Source of the DNA: Macropodus opercularis
Taxonomy: Eukaryota > Chordata > Actinopteri > Anabantiformes > Osphronemidae
Direction of reading: 5' to 3'
DNA: 64,000 nt
Assembly: GCA_030770545.1 (NCBI GenBank)
Contig: CM061091.1
Coordinates: 14,874,501-14,938,500 of the forward strand
Under the pieces are notes generated by a model. That model searched no databases, was not told the origin of the DNA, and worked only from the letters and a program-made list of their open reading frames with translations. Below, one piece after another: positions 48,011 to 59,100 of this stretch. How positions within the stretch are numbered: position 1 is the first letter of the stretch; every line of letters begins with the position of its first letter. The position numbers and the translations under genes are program-made.

Positions 48011-49149
48011 TTAGGGGGTTACAGAGGAACTTTCAAGAGCCCGGAGATCTCTCTCTGTACTTCTTACGTCTCTGGCTGGCTCATCTGTTGGAGCACACAT
48101 GCTCCAGTGATACCATATGTCACCTTTCCCCTTCAGTCTCACTGCATGGGATGTTCGCTCCGTCACTTGGAACGGTCCTGTCCACCGTGGCTCAGACCAC
48201 TTCCTCCTTATCACTTTCAAAAGGACCCACTCAGCCGTATGTGGTTTCCTGGACTCTGTAGATCCTTTGGCTCATGTAACCTGCGTAGAGAATACTGCAA
48301 CGAGAGCTGTTAGTTTTCATGACACACTTTGTACCCTCTACGGGGCATCACAGTTAACTGCAGAGTGTGTGATTCATTCTCTCCACTTTTAAATCATGCC
48401 GTCCAATACTTGCCAGTGCCTTGTTTTTCTACAGGTAGTATAGGAGTATTCCACGCTGAAGTCGATGGCTCTAATACACCACTCTGTAATAACCCATGAA
48501 TAGTATCTGCTATCCCTGCCTCCGCTTCAACTTTCTGTTGATACTGTGGTTGCAATAAAAACCAACATCTGTGGGGGCCCTGTGACCACAACGTGCAGGC
48601 AGAGCGTCTGACATGTCTGCAGCCAATTCATGATCAGATTTTTCACGGCCATGGTGCCGAGTTAGTAACTGATGTTCAAGTACAACCACATCAGATGTAG
48701 TTTGTGTGATTTTATAAGATGAGTGTTCAGGTGAGTAATTGGACATTAGGAAGTTGCGTTGTTACCCAATCAGTACTTTCAGCCAATCGTTTGGCCATCG
48801 GGCCTAGATCTTTAGCTTGGTGTCCAGGATTTATTGCCAACGAGACATGAGGCACCGCCTCCGCACCCATCTCATACCAGGCAGCCTGATCTGCTGTCAA
48901 CTGGACACTGCCCACTACTCCTTCTGGACCAATCAGAATAGCATTAGTGGAAATTTTCCATGTATGTCCTTGCAGTTTGTCCTGAAACATATCTTGGTAC
49001 CAATCTGTCTGTTCCCTGTCATAAAATAGTGTAACATGGTCAGGGTCGGTCGGGGAGACATATGGGCTCAGTTGGGAGATCCAGGGTTTCCAGGCCATGT
49101 ATAAGGAGAGAAGACCGCCCCCTGCCGGGCCCTCCGGTTCCAATCGGCC
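48011..49149 (-). pseudogene. pol: pol remnant: start of reverse transcriptase joined to end of integrase
   Basis: In viral sense: a frame of about 138 codons directly after the protease-frame UGA (49149-48727), then frameshifts at about 48730-48746 and about 48590-48600, then the start of reverse transcriptase (EAEAGIADTIHGLLQSGVLE, then NTPILPVEK) ending near 48394. Next comes a short piece resembling the end of the integrase core (KVERMN, about 48360), then, after more stops, the integrase C-terminal domain (EPRWTGPFQV, about 48190). The RT catalytic core, RNase H and most of integrase are absent, probably over 2 kb lost. No enzyme can be made from it. Confidence 0.9.
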
Positions 49150-49602
49150 TCAGTATACGTCAGCGCCCACATTCGTCGAGGCTTCCTGCATCAGCCACTG
49201 ACCAGCCACTGACAAACTTTTCTTGGAGCAATTAGTGGATTCACCGTTGGGAAACGATACAATCACACCGTCAGGTGAACAAAGAATTGAAACGCCCAGT
49301 CGAACCAACAAGTCTCTCCCCATCAAATTGACTGGGGTGCCATTTGAAACAACAAAACGATGCCGTATGGATTGGCCGGCGACTCGGACTGGCAGAGGTT
49401 GAGTTAATGGCAGTTTGACAGGTTCCCCAGAGAAACCAACTAGTTCAACAGTCTTAGATGATAGGTCCTTCTTTTCCACTCTCACATTCAGAGTGGAGAA
49501 AGTCGCGCCTGTGTCCACCAGAAAGGGCAGTCTTGTCTGTTTTATTGTCAAGGATAACAACGGGTCTGCCCTCCCGTCGTCTAGGCTTCTCTGTGGGCTT
49601 CT
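49150..49602 (-). pseudogene. pro: Retroviral aspartic protease region
   Basis: Open for 150 codons in the same frame as the nucleocapsid reading frame, from which it is separated only by a UGA at 49605-49603. The active-site motif is LVDTGATFS, with the later flap and LLVRLG segments typical of retropepsins. It ends at a UGA (49152-49150), after which the frame stays open into pol. That second stop looks like a point lesion, since in related viruses protease continues into reverse transcriptase. The domain itself looks complete; expression would need readthrough and the upstream gag lesion bypassed. Confidence 0.85.
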
Positions 49603-51706
49603 TCATTGTTGGGGGAAATCCTCTGGTTCCCACACAGGAAACTGACCCCCTGGTGCAAGACTGGCGTGAGGTGCAACATGTGATCCTCTATTTGGTAGAC
49701 CTCTTCCACGCTGTCCTCGTCCCCTCGGACCAGGTCCCATGTTTGCATGAGTCATGGGACATTCTCTGGCGAAATGCCCCGGCTGACCGCAGCAGTAGCA
49801 TATCCACTCCCCCGACATGCCCCTTCCCCTCCCGGATCCCCGTCCCAGATAGCCACGGCCCCCCCTGGGTTGACCCCTACCGTACTGCTGTGGGTAATAT
49901 GAGCCTTGTGTATTGGATGGCCCGTGTCCATACTGAGGGTGGCCTGGAACCCAGAATGGAGAGGGCAATAAATCTGGGTTATCAGGAACCTGTGTAGCCT
50001 GTTGCAACATCTGTTTTTCTACCTTATCTTTCTTCTTAACATCATTAGTCTCTTGTCTTACCTTCTGTAACTGTAACCTAAGCAGCTGTTTTTTCAATTC
50101 ATCCATTTCTGAACCTTCCTCTTCCTCTTTCTGCTGTGCCTTATGTAAATGGTGCAACAGGTGGCGTTCCCACGTCTCAGTGGAACCTCCCGGTGCATCT
50201 GGATTATCTTCCATGCTTTGTCTTACTTCTTTTGACTCCCTTTAACACTGCTCGCCTGAACAACTCCTCTTGCATTTGAGTGGAGTGTGGGTGCACCCCC
50301 GTAGCATCAACCCATTCTGTTTTACACCTATGTAAAAAAGTGGCCGGTTTCTCCCCCTTCTTAGGTGTACACGTGATCTGATGTGTCTGGCCTCTAGGGG
50401 CCGGGAAACGTTCTCTCATAGCTCTACCCACATTTGTGGCCCACTGGTCAAATGGCTCACTATCATCTACCATCAACAGTCCTGCTCTTGCCTCTATTTG
50501 TTCTACTTCCCAGGTGGACATAATCTGCCCCATCAGGGCCCTCCAATCACCTACTCCCAGTCTCTGGCCCATGGTCAACTGCTCCAACTTGCTCAACCAC
50601 CTTCCCCCACCCTCTGTGGGATGTGGAAGTTTCTCTAAAATTGCTGTCATGTCCCCAAACTGCCATGGTTTATATTGGATTCTGCCCCCTTTTGAAAGCA
50701 AGGGGTATTGGTGGTGTATGTGGTCACCACCTGGTGCTGAATTACGTCTAGGTCTAAGGTCATATCTGTGGGACACGGGTGGCTCATCTGTGTGTGTTGT
50801 CAGTTTTCCCTTAATGGTGACGTCAATCCCTGCTTGACTCCTCCTTTCACTCTCCTCTTGTCTCCTACTTTCCCTTCTTCTCCTGTTTCTAAAAGCTTCC
50901 TCTCCTTCTTCGTCACTTTGCATGCTTCTACTTTCTCCTTCTAACTCTATCCCTGACTTCCATCCTATTGCCTGTTCCTCCTTCCTCATCTCTTTTCTCT
51001 TAATAAATTCCTGATCTTGCTGCTGAGCTGCAGCAAGCACACGCATCGTTTCCCTAGTTTCGTTATCTCTGCTCCAATCTACTCCACTGGCTCCTCCACT
51101 GTCCTGCTGCTCCTCTACATCTAACTGACCTCCCTTCACATTCCACAGAGGCATCTGTTTATACGGTGGGGGCAGCGTAGTAAGTGCAGATGTGTGCTTT
51201 AAATCAGGATAGATGTTTACATGTGTCGGTGGTCGTGTCTGCCCTACTGTGGTGTGTGGTGTTAACTCTGTCTCCTGTTTTTTCACTGAACTATCAGTGA
51301 GTTCCTGTTGTTTGTCTTTCCCTATTTTTGCAATAATTTTAGTTCCCCATGCTGCCATATTGTGCACTATTCGCCTATTTTCCTCTTTTTGTTCTAATTC
51401 TGTTTTCCACTTTCTCTTCATGATTAAACCTTTTACTTCTTCTTTGCTGTGTTCTTTTGTTGCCTGTAATGCAGCCACATCCTCCCTGGCTAAAACTTCT
51501 GCTCGATCTCCTCTGTCCTCATCTTTCCAAACTCCCTTCTTTTTTAATTCTTCATATTTACCATCATAAATTTTTCTTTGTCGATCTCGATCTTTCTTTT
51601 CAAAACCACTTATCAACTGTTCACGAGCTTTTTTCCACTGATTCAACATTGTCAGTGGCCTGCAGCCGCCTTCATCAACACACTCTAGATCAAATTCACT
51701 CTCCAT
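49603..51706 (-). pseudogene. gag: gag, split by one frameshift
   Basis: First frame 51706-50204 (500 codons): matrix-like N-terminus; a PPPY late-budding motif (about 51170); a highly charged spacer; capsid with GDMTAILEKL and GRWLSKLEQ; and a major-homology-like KKGEKPATFLHRCKTEW. The second frame 50214-49603 (203 codons) holds a coiled, charged segment, a Gly/Arg-rich linker and one CCHC zinc knuckle (CYCCGQPGHFARECP). The frames overlap at about 50204-50235, and the shift fits a one-base indel in an A-run there. Related gags are a single frame, so this is a lesion rather than programmed frameshifting, though a homopolymer sequencing error cannot be excluded. Confidence 0.88.
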
Positions 51707-51890
51707 TTTTCTCCTCCTGAGATTTCACTTCTCTCACTCACAGGAGTGAGAAAGAAAAAACAAACAAACAAACAAACAAGCAAACAAAACACTTTGTTAT
51801 CACCGTTAGATTTCCACTCTCTCACCGGTGACTTTTCAACTCTTCAACACATCAACAACTATTCCACTAACTTGCAATATTTTAAGGGAG

Positions 51891-52352
51891 CACCAAATCC
51901 CTAGGGGTCCTACACCCGGAATCTTTCAGACACTGCCCCTTTTTTTTTCTTTTTGTTATTAATTTGTGTCTGTAGCTTTCCAACTGGTGGCCGTAATTTT
52001 AGTTGTATCACAACAGAGGTTCACAACTCAGTCTTTTAAGGGAGCACCAAATCCCTAGGTTCTACCAAACCGGAATCTTTCAGACACTTCACCCTTTTTT
52101 TTTGTCTTTTAATTTTTAATTTGTGTCTGCAGTTTTCCAACTAGTGGCCGTAATTTTAGTTGTATCACAACAGAGGTTCACAACTCAGTCTTTTAAGGGA
52201 GCACCAAATCCCTAGGTTCCACCAAACCGGAATCTTTCAGACACTTCACCCTTTTTTTTTGTCTTTTTGTTTTTAATTTGTGTCTGCAGTTTTCCAACTA
52301 GTGGCCGTAATTTTAGTTGTATCACTACCACAACAGAGGTTCACAACTCAGT
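51891..52352 (-). repeat. Three-fold tandem repeat in the proviral leader
   Basis: Three copies of a 145-160-bp unit start at about 51891, 52036 and 52192. Each contains the + strand strings GGGAGCACCAAATCCCTAGG, GGAATCTTTCAGACACT and GTGGCCGTAATTTTAGTTGT. They lie between primer site and gag, where packaging signals normally sit. Copies 2 and 3 are closest to each other. Confidence 0.92.
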
Positions 52353-52686
52353 CTTTTAATGTCCTTGTCAGGACATTATAGGCACCACACCCGTGATTTC
52401 ACTTCTCTTATCCTTTTTACTCTTTTTCTTTTAACTTATCTCTTATCCTTTTTCTTTTTTACTTTTAACTTTACTCTTATCCTTTTTCTTTTTTAATTAA
52501 TTATTATTCTTCAAATTTTAATTTACAGAACTGGATTCTTATCCATGACACAGTTATTTTAGAGTTTCCAATATGCAGAAATTTGAAACTTAACAGGTTT
52601 TCTGCTTACCTTGTTTTAATCCTGGCCAGGCTACTGTGTCACAAACAGGTCCTCAGTTCTCGTTCCAAATCTGTCTCTCCTTCACC

Positions 52687-52704
52687 ATCACGTCGGGGTC
52701 ACCA
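52687..52704 (-). promoter_or_regulatory. Primer binding site matching tRNA-Trp
   Basis: The minus strand reads TGGTGACCCCGACGTGAT, three bases inside the 5' LTR. It is the 18-nt complement of the tRNA-Trp 3' end, as used by avian leukosis/sarcoma viruses. Confidence 0.9.
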
Positions 52705-52707
52705 AAT

Positions 52708-53257
52708 TGTTGAGCTGCTCTCCCAATCCCAGCTCTGCGCGTTCGTTGAATGATGAGGAGAAACGTCTGATAAAAATCAGTCTTGCTTTTATTTCAAACT
52801 TGAAGAATAATAATGTACAGGCCTGGGTCAGTCTGTCCCTATACTATACAGCATATAGTCAGGGCACGAAGTCTGACTGACACTGTCTGTCCCTCGACCC
52901 ACACTTTTATGCTGGACAGAGCATCTTTCTGTGGTGTAACAGGATCCTGATGCCGTGGTCTGGTGTTCGTCTCCATGGCTGGTTTATTGGTGTCTTATCT
53001 TCTCCGTTGCTTTGTGGTCCCATAACCTATGGATCCAAGCACATTCCTTCTACAGACATTCACATGTTTCACTCCCTACTTATCTTATTTTCTGCCGTGT
53101 CTGGGTGCATCTGGTGTCTCTACTATTCTCTAAATCTGATGTGTGTGTTTCAACCTATACTTTAATGCAATCGGCTTGTTCTGTTTTCTGCTTACTTCCT
53201 ACTATCTAAGCTTTCAACTACTATTTTAACTACTACTTAACTATTTAGATTCCTACA
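52708..53257 (-). repeat. 5' LTR (550 bp), proviral promoter
   Basis: Viral-sense order: U3 from 53257, TATA-like CATAAAAG at about 52911-52904, AATAAA poly(A) signal at 52793-52788, ending GCTCAACA at 52708. Transcription runs away from rpl13, whose start lies about 0.45 kb to the right, so the two form a divergent pair. Confidence 0.95.
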
Positions 53258-53708
53258 ATATACAGTACACTGACCTTAGTTTAACAAGATAACCAAACCT
53301 TTTATTGGTTTTATTTATTATTATTTATATCTCCCAGTGAAGACTGACCTTTATTTAATATTAAATACATTTTCTAATGATTCTTATTATTATTATTCTT
53401 ATTCTGACAAATGTCAAATTTAAAAACAGTATAATAATTGCGAAGAAATTCATAGTCGAATAAACATAAAAAGGTGATCTAAACATAAATTAAATCGTAT
53501 TTTCGTCGTATGAATGTCTGTATGCTCTTTGAATGATGTTGATATTTGCTGATTTATTTAAATAACCAATTTCTCGTGGATTTCCCACTTAGCGTTTATA
53601 TAAAGTTTTCATTTAAACGTGACGGGCACAATGCAGGAAACTAGCCCTTAGCCCATCTGTTCGCTCATTGGCTGGCTCTCTCATATCCCACAATTCGCCG
53701 CGTTTTTA
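53258..53708. other. Spacer between provirus and rpl13
   Basis: AT-rich at first. From about 53620 it contains CTCATTGGCTGG, an inverted CCAAT-like box, that probably belongs to the rpl13 promoter. Confidence 0.5.
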
Positions 53709-53745
53709 CTTCCTTTTTCCTTTCGGCCATTTTCCTCCCTCGTAG
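53709..53745 (+). promoter_or_regulatory. rpl13 5'-TOP start region and non-coding exon 1
   Basis: A pyrimidine stretch (CTTCCTTTTTCCTTTC) typical of the 5'-TOP of ribosomal protein mRNAs, then GGCCATTTTCCTCCCTCGTAG and a GTATGA donor at 53746. The non-coding exon joins an exon beginning at 54178. TOP mRNAs are translationally controlled by mTOR; the exact start base is inferred. Confidence 0.75.
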
Positions 53746-54191
53746 GTATGACCAGTTATTCTCTGATGGTTTTATATTTATCTAATTCAATCCTCGGTAT
53801 TTCATCAGAGTTTGTGAATTTCACGTATTCCCTGAAATTGTGTGTTTCGTCACCTTTGGAATACGGTGATTATTGTTAAAGATTTCCTCGTAGAAATAGC
53901 GATTAGTGTGTATTTTGTGAGTGATGCCGCTTGAAGTGTGTAATCGTTAGCATTGTCATTTTAAACAACTTCTTGCCATATATTAAACATCCCTTACAAT
54001 TAAAGGAGACCATATAATTGTTGAAATAGCAAGGAACAGCAAATTAAGGCATGTAGCTGCCTGTAATGAGACTTGCAAGCCAAAGTAGCCATTAGCTACT
54101 TAGCTTGTTAGCTTTATCCATATGTAATGTGCCGGCATGGCAGTATGCTCACGTTTCTGGGTCGTGTTGTGTTGCAGGGAAGTAGGCAGCC

Positions 54192-56197
54192 ATGGCCCCC
54201 AGCCGGAATGGAATGATTCTGAACCCTCACTTCCACAAAGACTGGCAGAAAAGAGTGCGCACCTGGTTCAACCAGCCAGCCAGGAAGATCCGCAGGTAAC
54301 CTGATGCTAAGTTTAGCGAAGCAGCTTGTTAATAGGCTGGCAAAGATTAGCCAAAGTTTAAGTGACGCGGCGGTCGATTTTAATTAAGACCTAGTTTTTG
54401 TTTTTTTAGATCATTTTTCTACGTTTGTTTGTCCCATTAACGTTCCTAAGAATGTAGCAACTGTGTGAAGACTTGTGGCATTTTCACTCTGCTGCTCCCG
54501 TTTGTTTACAGACATTAAGTCAAAGATGTTCCTTTTTCTAGTTTGACTAAGACATGATTTTTTCTTAGGCGAAAGGCTCGTCAGGCCAAGGCTCGACGCA
54601 TTGCTCCTCGCCCTGTTGCCGGACCACTGAGACCTCAAGTCAGGTGTCCCACTGTGAGGTATCACACCAAGGTTCGTTTCGGACGTGGCTTCACTCTGGA
54701 GGAACTTAAGGTAACACTTCATGATTGTCTGTAACCTTGATTATGCTCAGAAATTTAGTCTGTAATTCAAAACTAACTGTATTTAGTCTTCATGAATTTC
54801 TGTAATTGCACCAAGAAGGTAATGTTATGTAAGTTTTTCCAGTGGCCATGGTTAACTGTAACTACAAGTTGTCTTAAAATTGGTTGTGAGAATGATAATT
54901 AAAGTGGATCTCTATCCATAAAGTTCCTGGGCCAGCAGGTCGTCAGTGAGCCTTATGAGTGAAGAGCTAAGTAGCTTCAGGGTCACCACAGTCAGCTGAT
55001 GGCAAATCTCTGTAATATCTGCATTTACTTGAACCCTTTTTCTCATAACTCCTTTAAATGTGCTGTGCTTTGGCTTACAGGCAGCTGGTATCCACAAAAA
55101 GACAGCCCGAACTATTGGAATCGCTGTTGATCACCGTCGCCGCAACCGCTCCACAGAATCTCTTCAGGCTAATGTACAGCGTCTCAAGGAGTACCGCTCC
55201 AAACTCATCCTGTTCCCCAGGAAGGCGTCTGCTCCTAAGAAGGGAGACAGCACTGTAAGTACCTCTTTAGCCCTTTCACCCATGCACCTGGACTCAAGAA
55301 CATTTGGCCACAACAAAGTGACTGTGTTTAACCTTGTCAGTGAACCCGTGCCAACAGATCCATCAGTGTGATCTAATGGACATAGTTGGGAGTGCATATT
55401 TGAAAGAGGATTATGTTGTCAAATTGACAGTGCATTTTTGTTTACTCTTGCTGCGTCTTTTTTTTTATGCCTTTTTAAATATGAACTCAGCCACTTAGTG
55501 ATGAATAATCATTTAAATATTTTCAGGAGGAGGAGCTGAAGATGGCTACTCAGCTCACTGGCCCACTTATGCCCATCAAAACTGTAAGTAGTCATTTTCT
55601 GCGTGATCTACTAGGCTTACTTGTCTATAATGTACTTGTCTATATATTCAAAAATGTTGAGAATGAAGTGAAAAAGTATTTCAGAGTAAATGATAATAGT
55701 AACAAGAGTCTTATTTGTCAAACTACTAAACTGGATTTTATCATTTGCCAGTGTTCCCCAGTCAATAATGCTAAAGCAGAAATGTCTTTTTGCATAACAG
55801 CAGTCAGATGATGAAAAATCTCCGGAATCTCTGTATTACTATGATGTTAAGCTTTTTCTGATGACTGCTTTTTTTAAAATCACTTTTAATCAAGCTGTAA
55901 ATCCAATTTGATTCTGCTTTGTTGGCGCATTAGGATAAACTTGAATACCTTATCTTTAAATATGAAGTTGGTTGAGGTTTGTCATTTTGGAAAACTGGTA
56001 TGAAAGCAGTGTTTGAATTTGGGTTATTGTTTTTTCAGGTGCACAAAAAGGAGAAGGCCAGGGTTATCTCTGAAGATGAGAAGAACTTCAAGGCTTTTGC
56101 CACTCTGCGTATGGCCCGCGCCAATGCTCGTCTGTTTGGCATTCGTGCCAAGAGAGCCAAAGAGGCTGCTGAGCAGGATGTGGAAAAGAAGAAGTAA
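54192..56197 (+). CDS. rpl13: Ribosomal protein L13 (eL13), complete
   Basis: 60S ribosomal subunit protein. Coding exons: 54192-54295, 54569-54710, 55081-55254, 55527-55583, 56039-56197; 211 codons plus TAA, the length of the human protein. The start MAPSRNGMILNPHFHKDWQK and the motifs RKARQAKARRIAPRP, VRYHTKVRFGRGFTLEELK, GIHKKTARTIGIAVDHRRRN and the C-terminus QDVEKKK are family hallmarks. It is highly basic throughout. The ATG has a Kozak-type CAGCCATGG. Poly(A) signal AATAAA is at 56223-56228. The last intron hosts a C/D snoRNA, as in mammals. Confidence 0.98.
55799..55869 (+). ncRNA. SNORD68: C/D box snoRNA, SNORD68-type
   Basis: Lies in the last rpl13 intron. A terminal stem pairs AGCAGTCA (55799-55806) with TGACTGCT (55862-55869). 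C box ATGATGA is at 55808-55814, D' CTGT at 55831, C' ATGATGT at 55841, and D box CTGA at 55858-55861. The guide before D' (TCTCCGGAATC) is complementary to GAUUCCGGAGA of 18S rRNA. The fifth base upstream of D' faces the second U of that segment, the site methylated by SNORD68 (human Um428). Human SNORD68 is also intronic in RPL13. The guide before the D box was not matched. Confidence 0.9.
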
Positions 56198-59100
56198 ACA
56201 TAGTCACTATGGAACTTTGCAGAATAAAGTGTTTAAAAAGATCAGTGTGAGTATGTCGTGATTGAGCTCCTTCATGCATAGACTAGTGGCAGTCGCAGAT
56301 TAGGACATTGGAGTAAAGACAGTAGTGTATGAAAATGTATATTGTAGGCAACTAGTTGAATTTTACTGGTATTGTTTCAAAAGTATTACAATAATTCCAG
56401 ATTTCAGCTCCAACCAAGTGGAAGCAGAATACTCTAGTTTAACAAAGGTGAAAATGCAGCACCACGAAGTTGTATTCTAGACCAGGGCACAGAATTGAGA
56501 CGTGCATGGGTTCTTAAGAACCGTACCTTTAGTGAAAATGCACAGTTACTCAGATTTTCACATCTAATGTTTTGGTTTGTTGAAAAGTGCTAATGGGGAT
56601 ATTGTGTCATCCCTGCATAATGCAAGGACCTCGAAGTCAGCCATCATTCATTTTATGCTTCGTACTTTTTTTATTTACATTTTTTTTAATGTGGCGTCAA
56701 TGCTCATGTGAAATTTCTAGGTGCTGCTTTATTGGTGTTTGAGACGTCTCATCACAGGAAATTAAGACAAAGGCCTGGGTCTTCAGAGTCGTACTCTCCT
56801 GTGTTCGTTTCAGGTTTCCACCAGTAGGGGACAGTAGAGGCCCTGAAAAGGATTTGTTGCTGTAGAACAGGATTGGTCTATCTATTAATTTTTAAAGAAG
56901 TGTAAATTGAAATAGTTACTCACCTGATGTGTTGCTTGCAGCTTAACGGTGTGTTGCTGAATTAATTTTGTCAGGTGACAGAAAACCAAAAGTGCTGATA
57001 AGCAGCAGTGCTAAGGTAACAGACTTCACTCTGTTTTAGGAGAGATGTTTATATTTTCATCTCTGTCTATTCCTCCTAACTGAGGCATGTCAATGTACAT
57101 GTTACCTGGCTTAAGATCAGGCTGATCTCTGTCCATGTCTGTCTCCTGTTTTCTCCCTCCCACCCTCGCTCCACACGCAAATAAGTCAGTTTACTAAGGT
57201 GACGCGACCAGGAATGGTAAGAAATGTGACAGATGGTCCTATTTTAATCGGTAAACATTCATCAATATTCTGCTTTTGTGAGTGTAGAAAGGTTTTTTTT
57301 TTTGCTAAATATAAACAAAGATACACAAGTGTAATGGGATTACATGTGACCACAGGTGGCATATATGAAGTTAATAACCAGTGCTGTGAGATATATTTTT
57401 TTAAATATTGTGTTATCTCGTATAATCAGGTGAAACTAATGTCTGTGGCAGCGTCAGTGTGATGTACAGTGTGTATCATGTTCACTCTCTGAAATTGAAT
57501 TGCGATCTTTTTGACCTCTGTTTTGTAGGTCAGTAAGGCAAATATATTGATGACGGGAGACTCCTGGAGATAATGTTTCTGCTGAATGAGCCGTTACTTG
57601 AAGTAGGGCCAAGTGGAAACACAAGCTCTGTGCTTAGTGCCCATTAACAGCAATGCTACTGCTGCCATCGTCAACAAGAAAGACTTCAGAATCAATATAG
57701 TCTTTGAAATTTTCCAAAAACCTACAGTACCTGAGCACAAAAATAGCTCCACTCAAGGGAGCTGCTGGTGGAAAGCCATGGATGATGTTACACAAACACA
57801 GCAGAGCTAGCTTGACTGCAAATGTAAAAAAGAAAAGGAGAAGGACCTTCTATTGGACTTATTGTACATGCCGTGTGGTCAGCAGCACCAAGGCGACTGG
57901 GGAGAAGCAGTGGAGGGAATCTGAATAGATAATCCATGTGTAAACGCAGGGAACGTCCTGGGAGGTGTTGAACTGACAGCAGCAGCAGATGGCTGCTGTT
58001 TGGAGCTGTGGCGTAACAGGGCTCAGGTGTGTGCCCCAAAGCAGAAGCTTCCAATCGACTTTAAATACTCTGGAAGGAGATGCAGGAAGGGTTTGTTAGT
58101 TTTTTTCTTATTTTTATTTTTGTGTGTTACATGGTGATTAGCTCAACCGAGCAGATAATTAAAAAGCCAGGAGCCAAAGGTTTTATGTTTCATGCTGTTG
58201 GAAAATCTTATTGACCTGCCCGTCTGTTTGTCTGACGCACACTATTTCATTTTATCATCAGAAAGGTTTTGATTGGTTTAACTCCCAGAGAATGAGCCAC
58301 ATCCTTTCAAAATCAAAGATGTGAAGCTCAGATGAAAAAATGTGACTGAAGGACACCTCAGAATGATGAGATTTCTAAACCTTAATGAATACAATGTTAA
58401 AGCCTACACATTTTTATTTTCATGAATCACACTCACACACAAGGTGCTTCAAGAAAGTCAAATCGGACCCTTGACTTTCTTTTTCGCACCTTGTTTTGAA
58501 TGAACCCAAATTTCCTGACTATTTTTAAGCAGCTGCACCGTTCATGGCCTTTAGTTCTGTTTACTGGAAACTTGAGAGCTGCTGTTTGCTCAGTGCGATC
58601 TATAAACGTTACGCAATGTCTGGAAATACATTCATGACAATAATACGTTTGTGGGTGGACTGCAAAAAAGGTTCAAGCATGAACGCTGTGTGGAAACAAT
58701 GCGTTACGTAACACACATACTGTTATGACTGAAAAGCTGTGAATCAGTTCATGATCGTTTTGATGTGACTGGCATTACTCTTTGTTTGCATGTGGCCGCA
58801 TGTGTCTCTGATACAGGTGCTCAGCTGTCTGGAGCTCTCGCATTGTCACAATGTGCTGCTGCTGGACATCTGTCCTTTGTGTCCCAGCTGTGTCACATTA
58901 AAAATCTGAATGTCTTAGATTCTAACAGTTATATTGTGAAATATTTGTGACCTGTGACCTTTGCATTTGTTGTGTTGAGGGGAAACAACGCCAGACAGAG
59001 CCACTTGTTGTAGCAATGACTTGTTTTATAAACTAAAGAATGACATGCCATGTTATTGCACTTTGTTTATTTAATCATTGAGATATAATTGCATTATCAG

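Larger units (their letters stand above)
45278..53257 (-). mobile_element. Endogenous retrovirus, full LTR structure, defective gag-pol, open env
   Basis: A 7.98-kb provirus on the minus strand: 5' LTR, primer site, leader with a three-fold repeat, gag, protease, deleted pol, env, purine tract, 3' LTR. The 4-bp target duplication ATAT is at 45274-45277 and 53258-53261. LTRs are bounded TG...CA. Gamma/epsilon-like features are the readthrough-style gag-pro junction, a single zinc knuckle, CX6CC env and a 4-bp duplication. The primer site is of the tRNA-Trp type. It lies antisense to every host gene here, between gcsh and rpl13. Confidence 0.97.

Noticed and set aside
49458..49997. 179-codon + strand open frame
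   Set aside because: Antisense shadow of gag/protease; no family resemblance and composition explained by the opposite strand.
50204..50235. Programmed gag frameshift site
   Set aside because: The shift falls between capsid and nucleocapsid, inside what is one gag protein in relatives, and there is no clear slippery heptamer; an indel is simpler.
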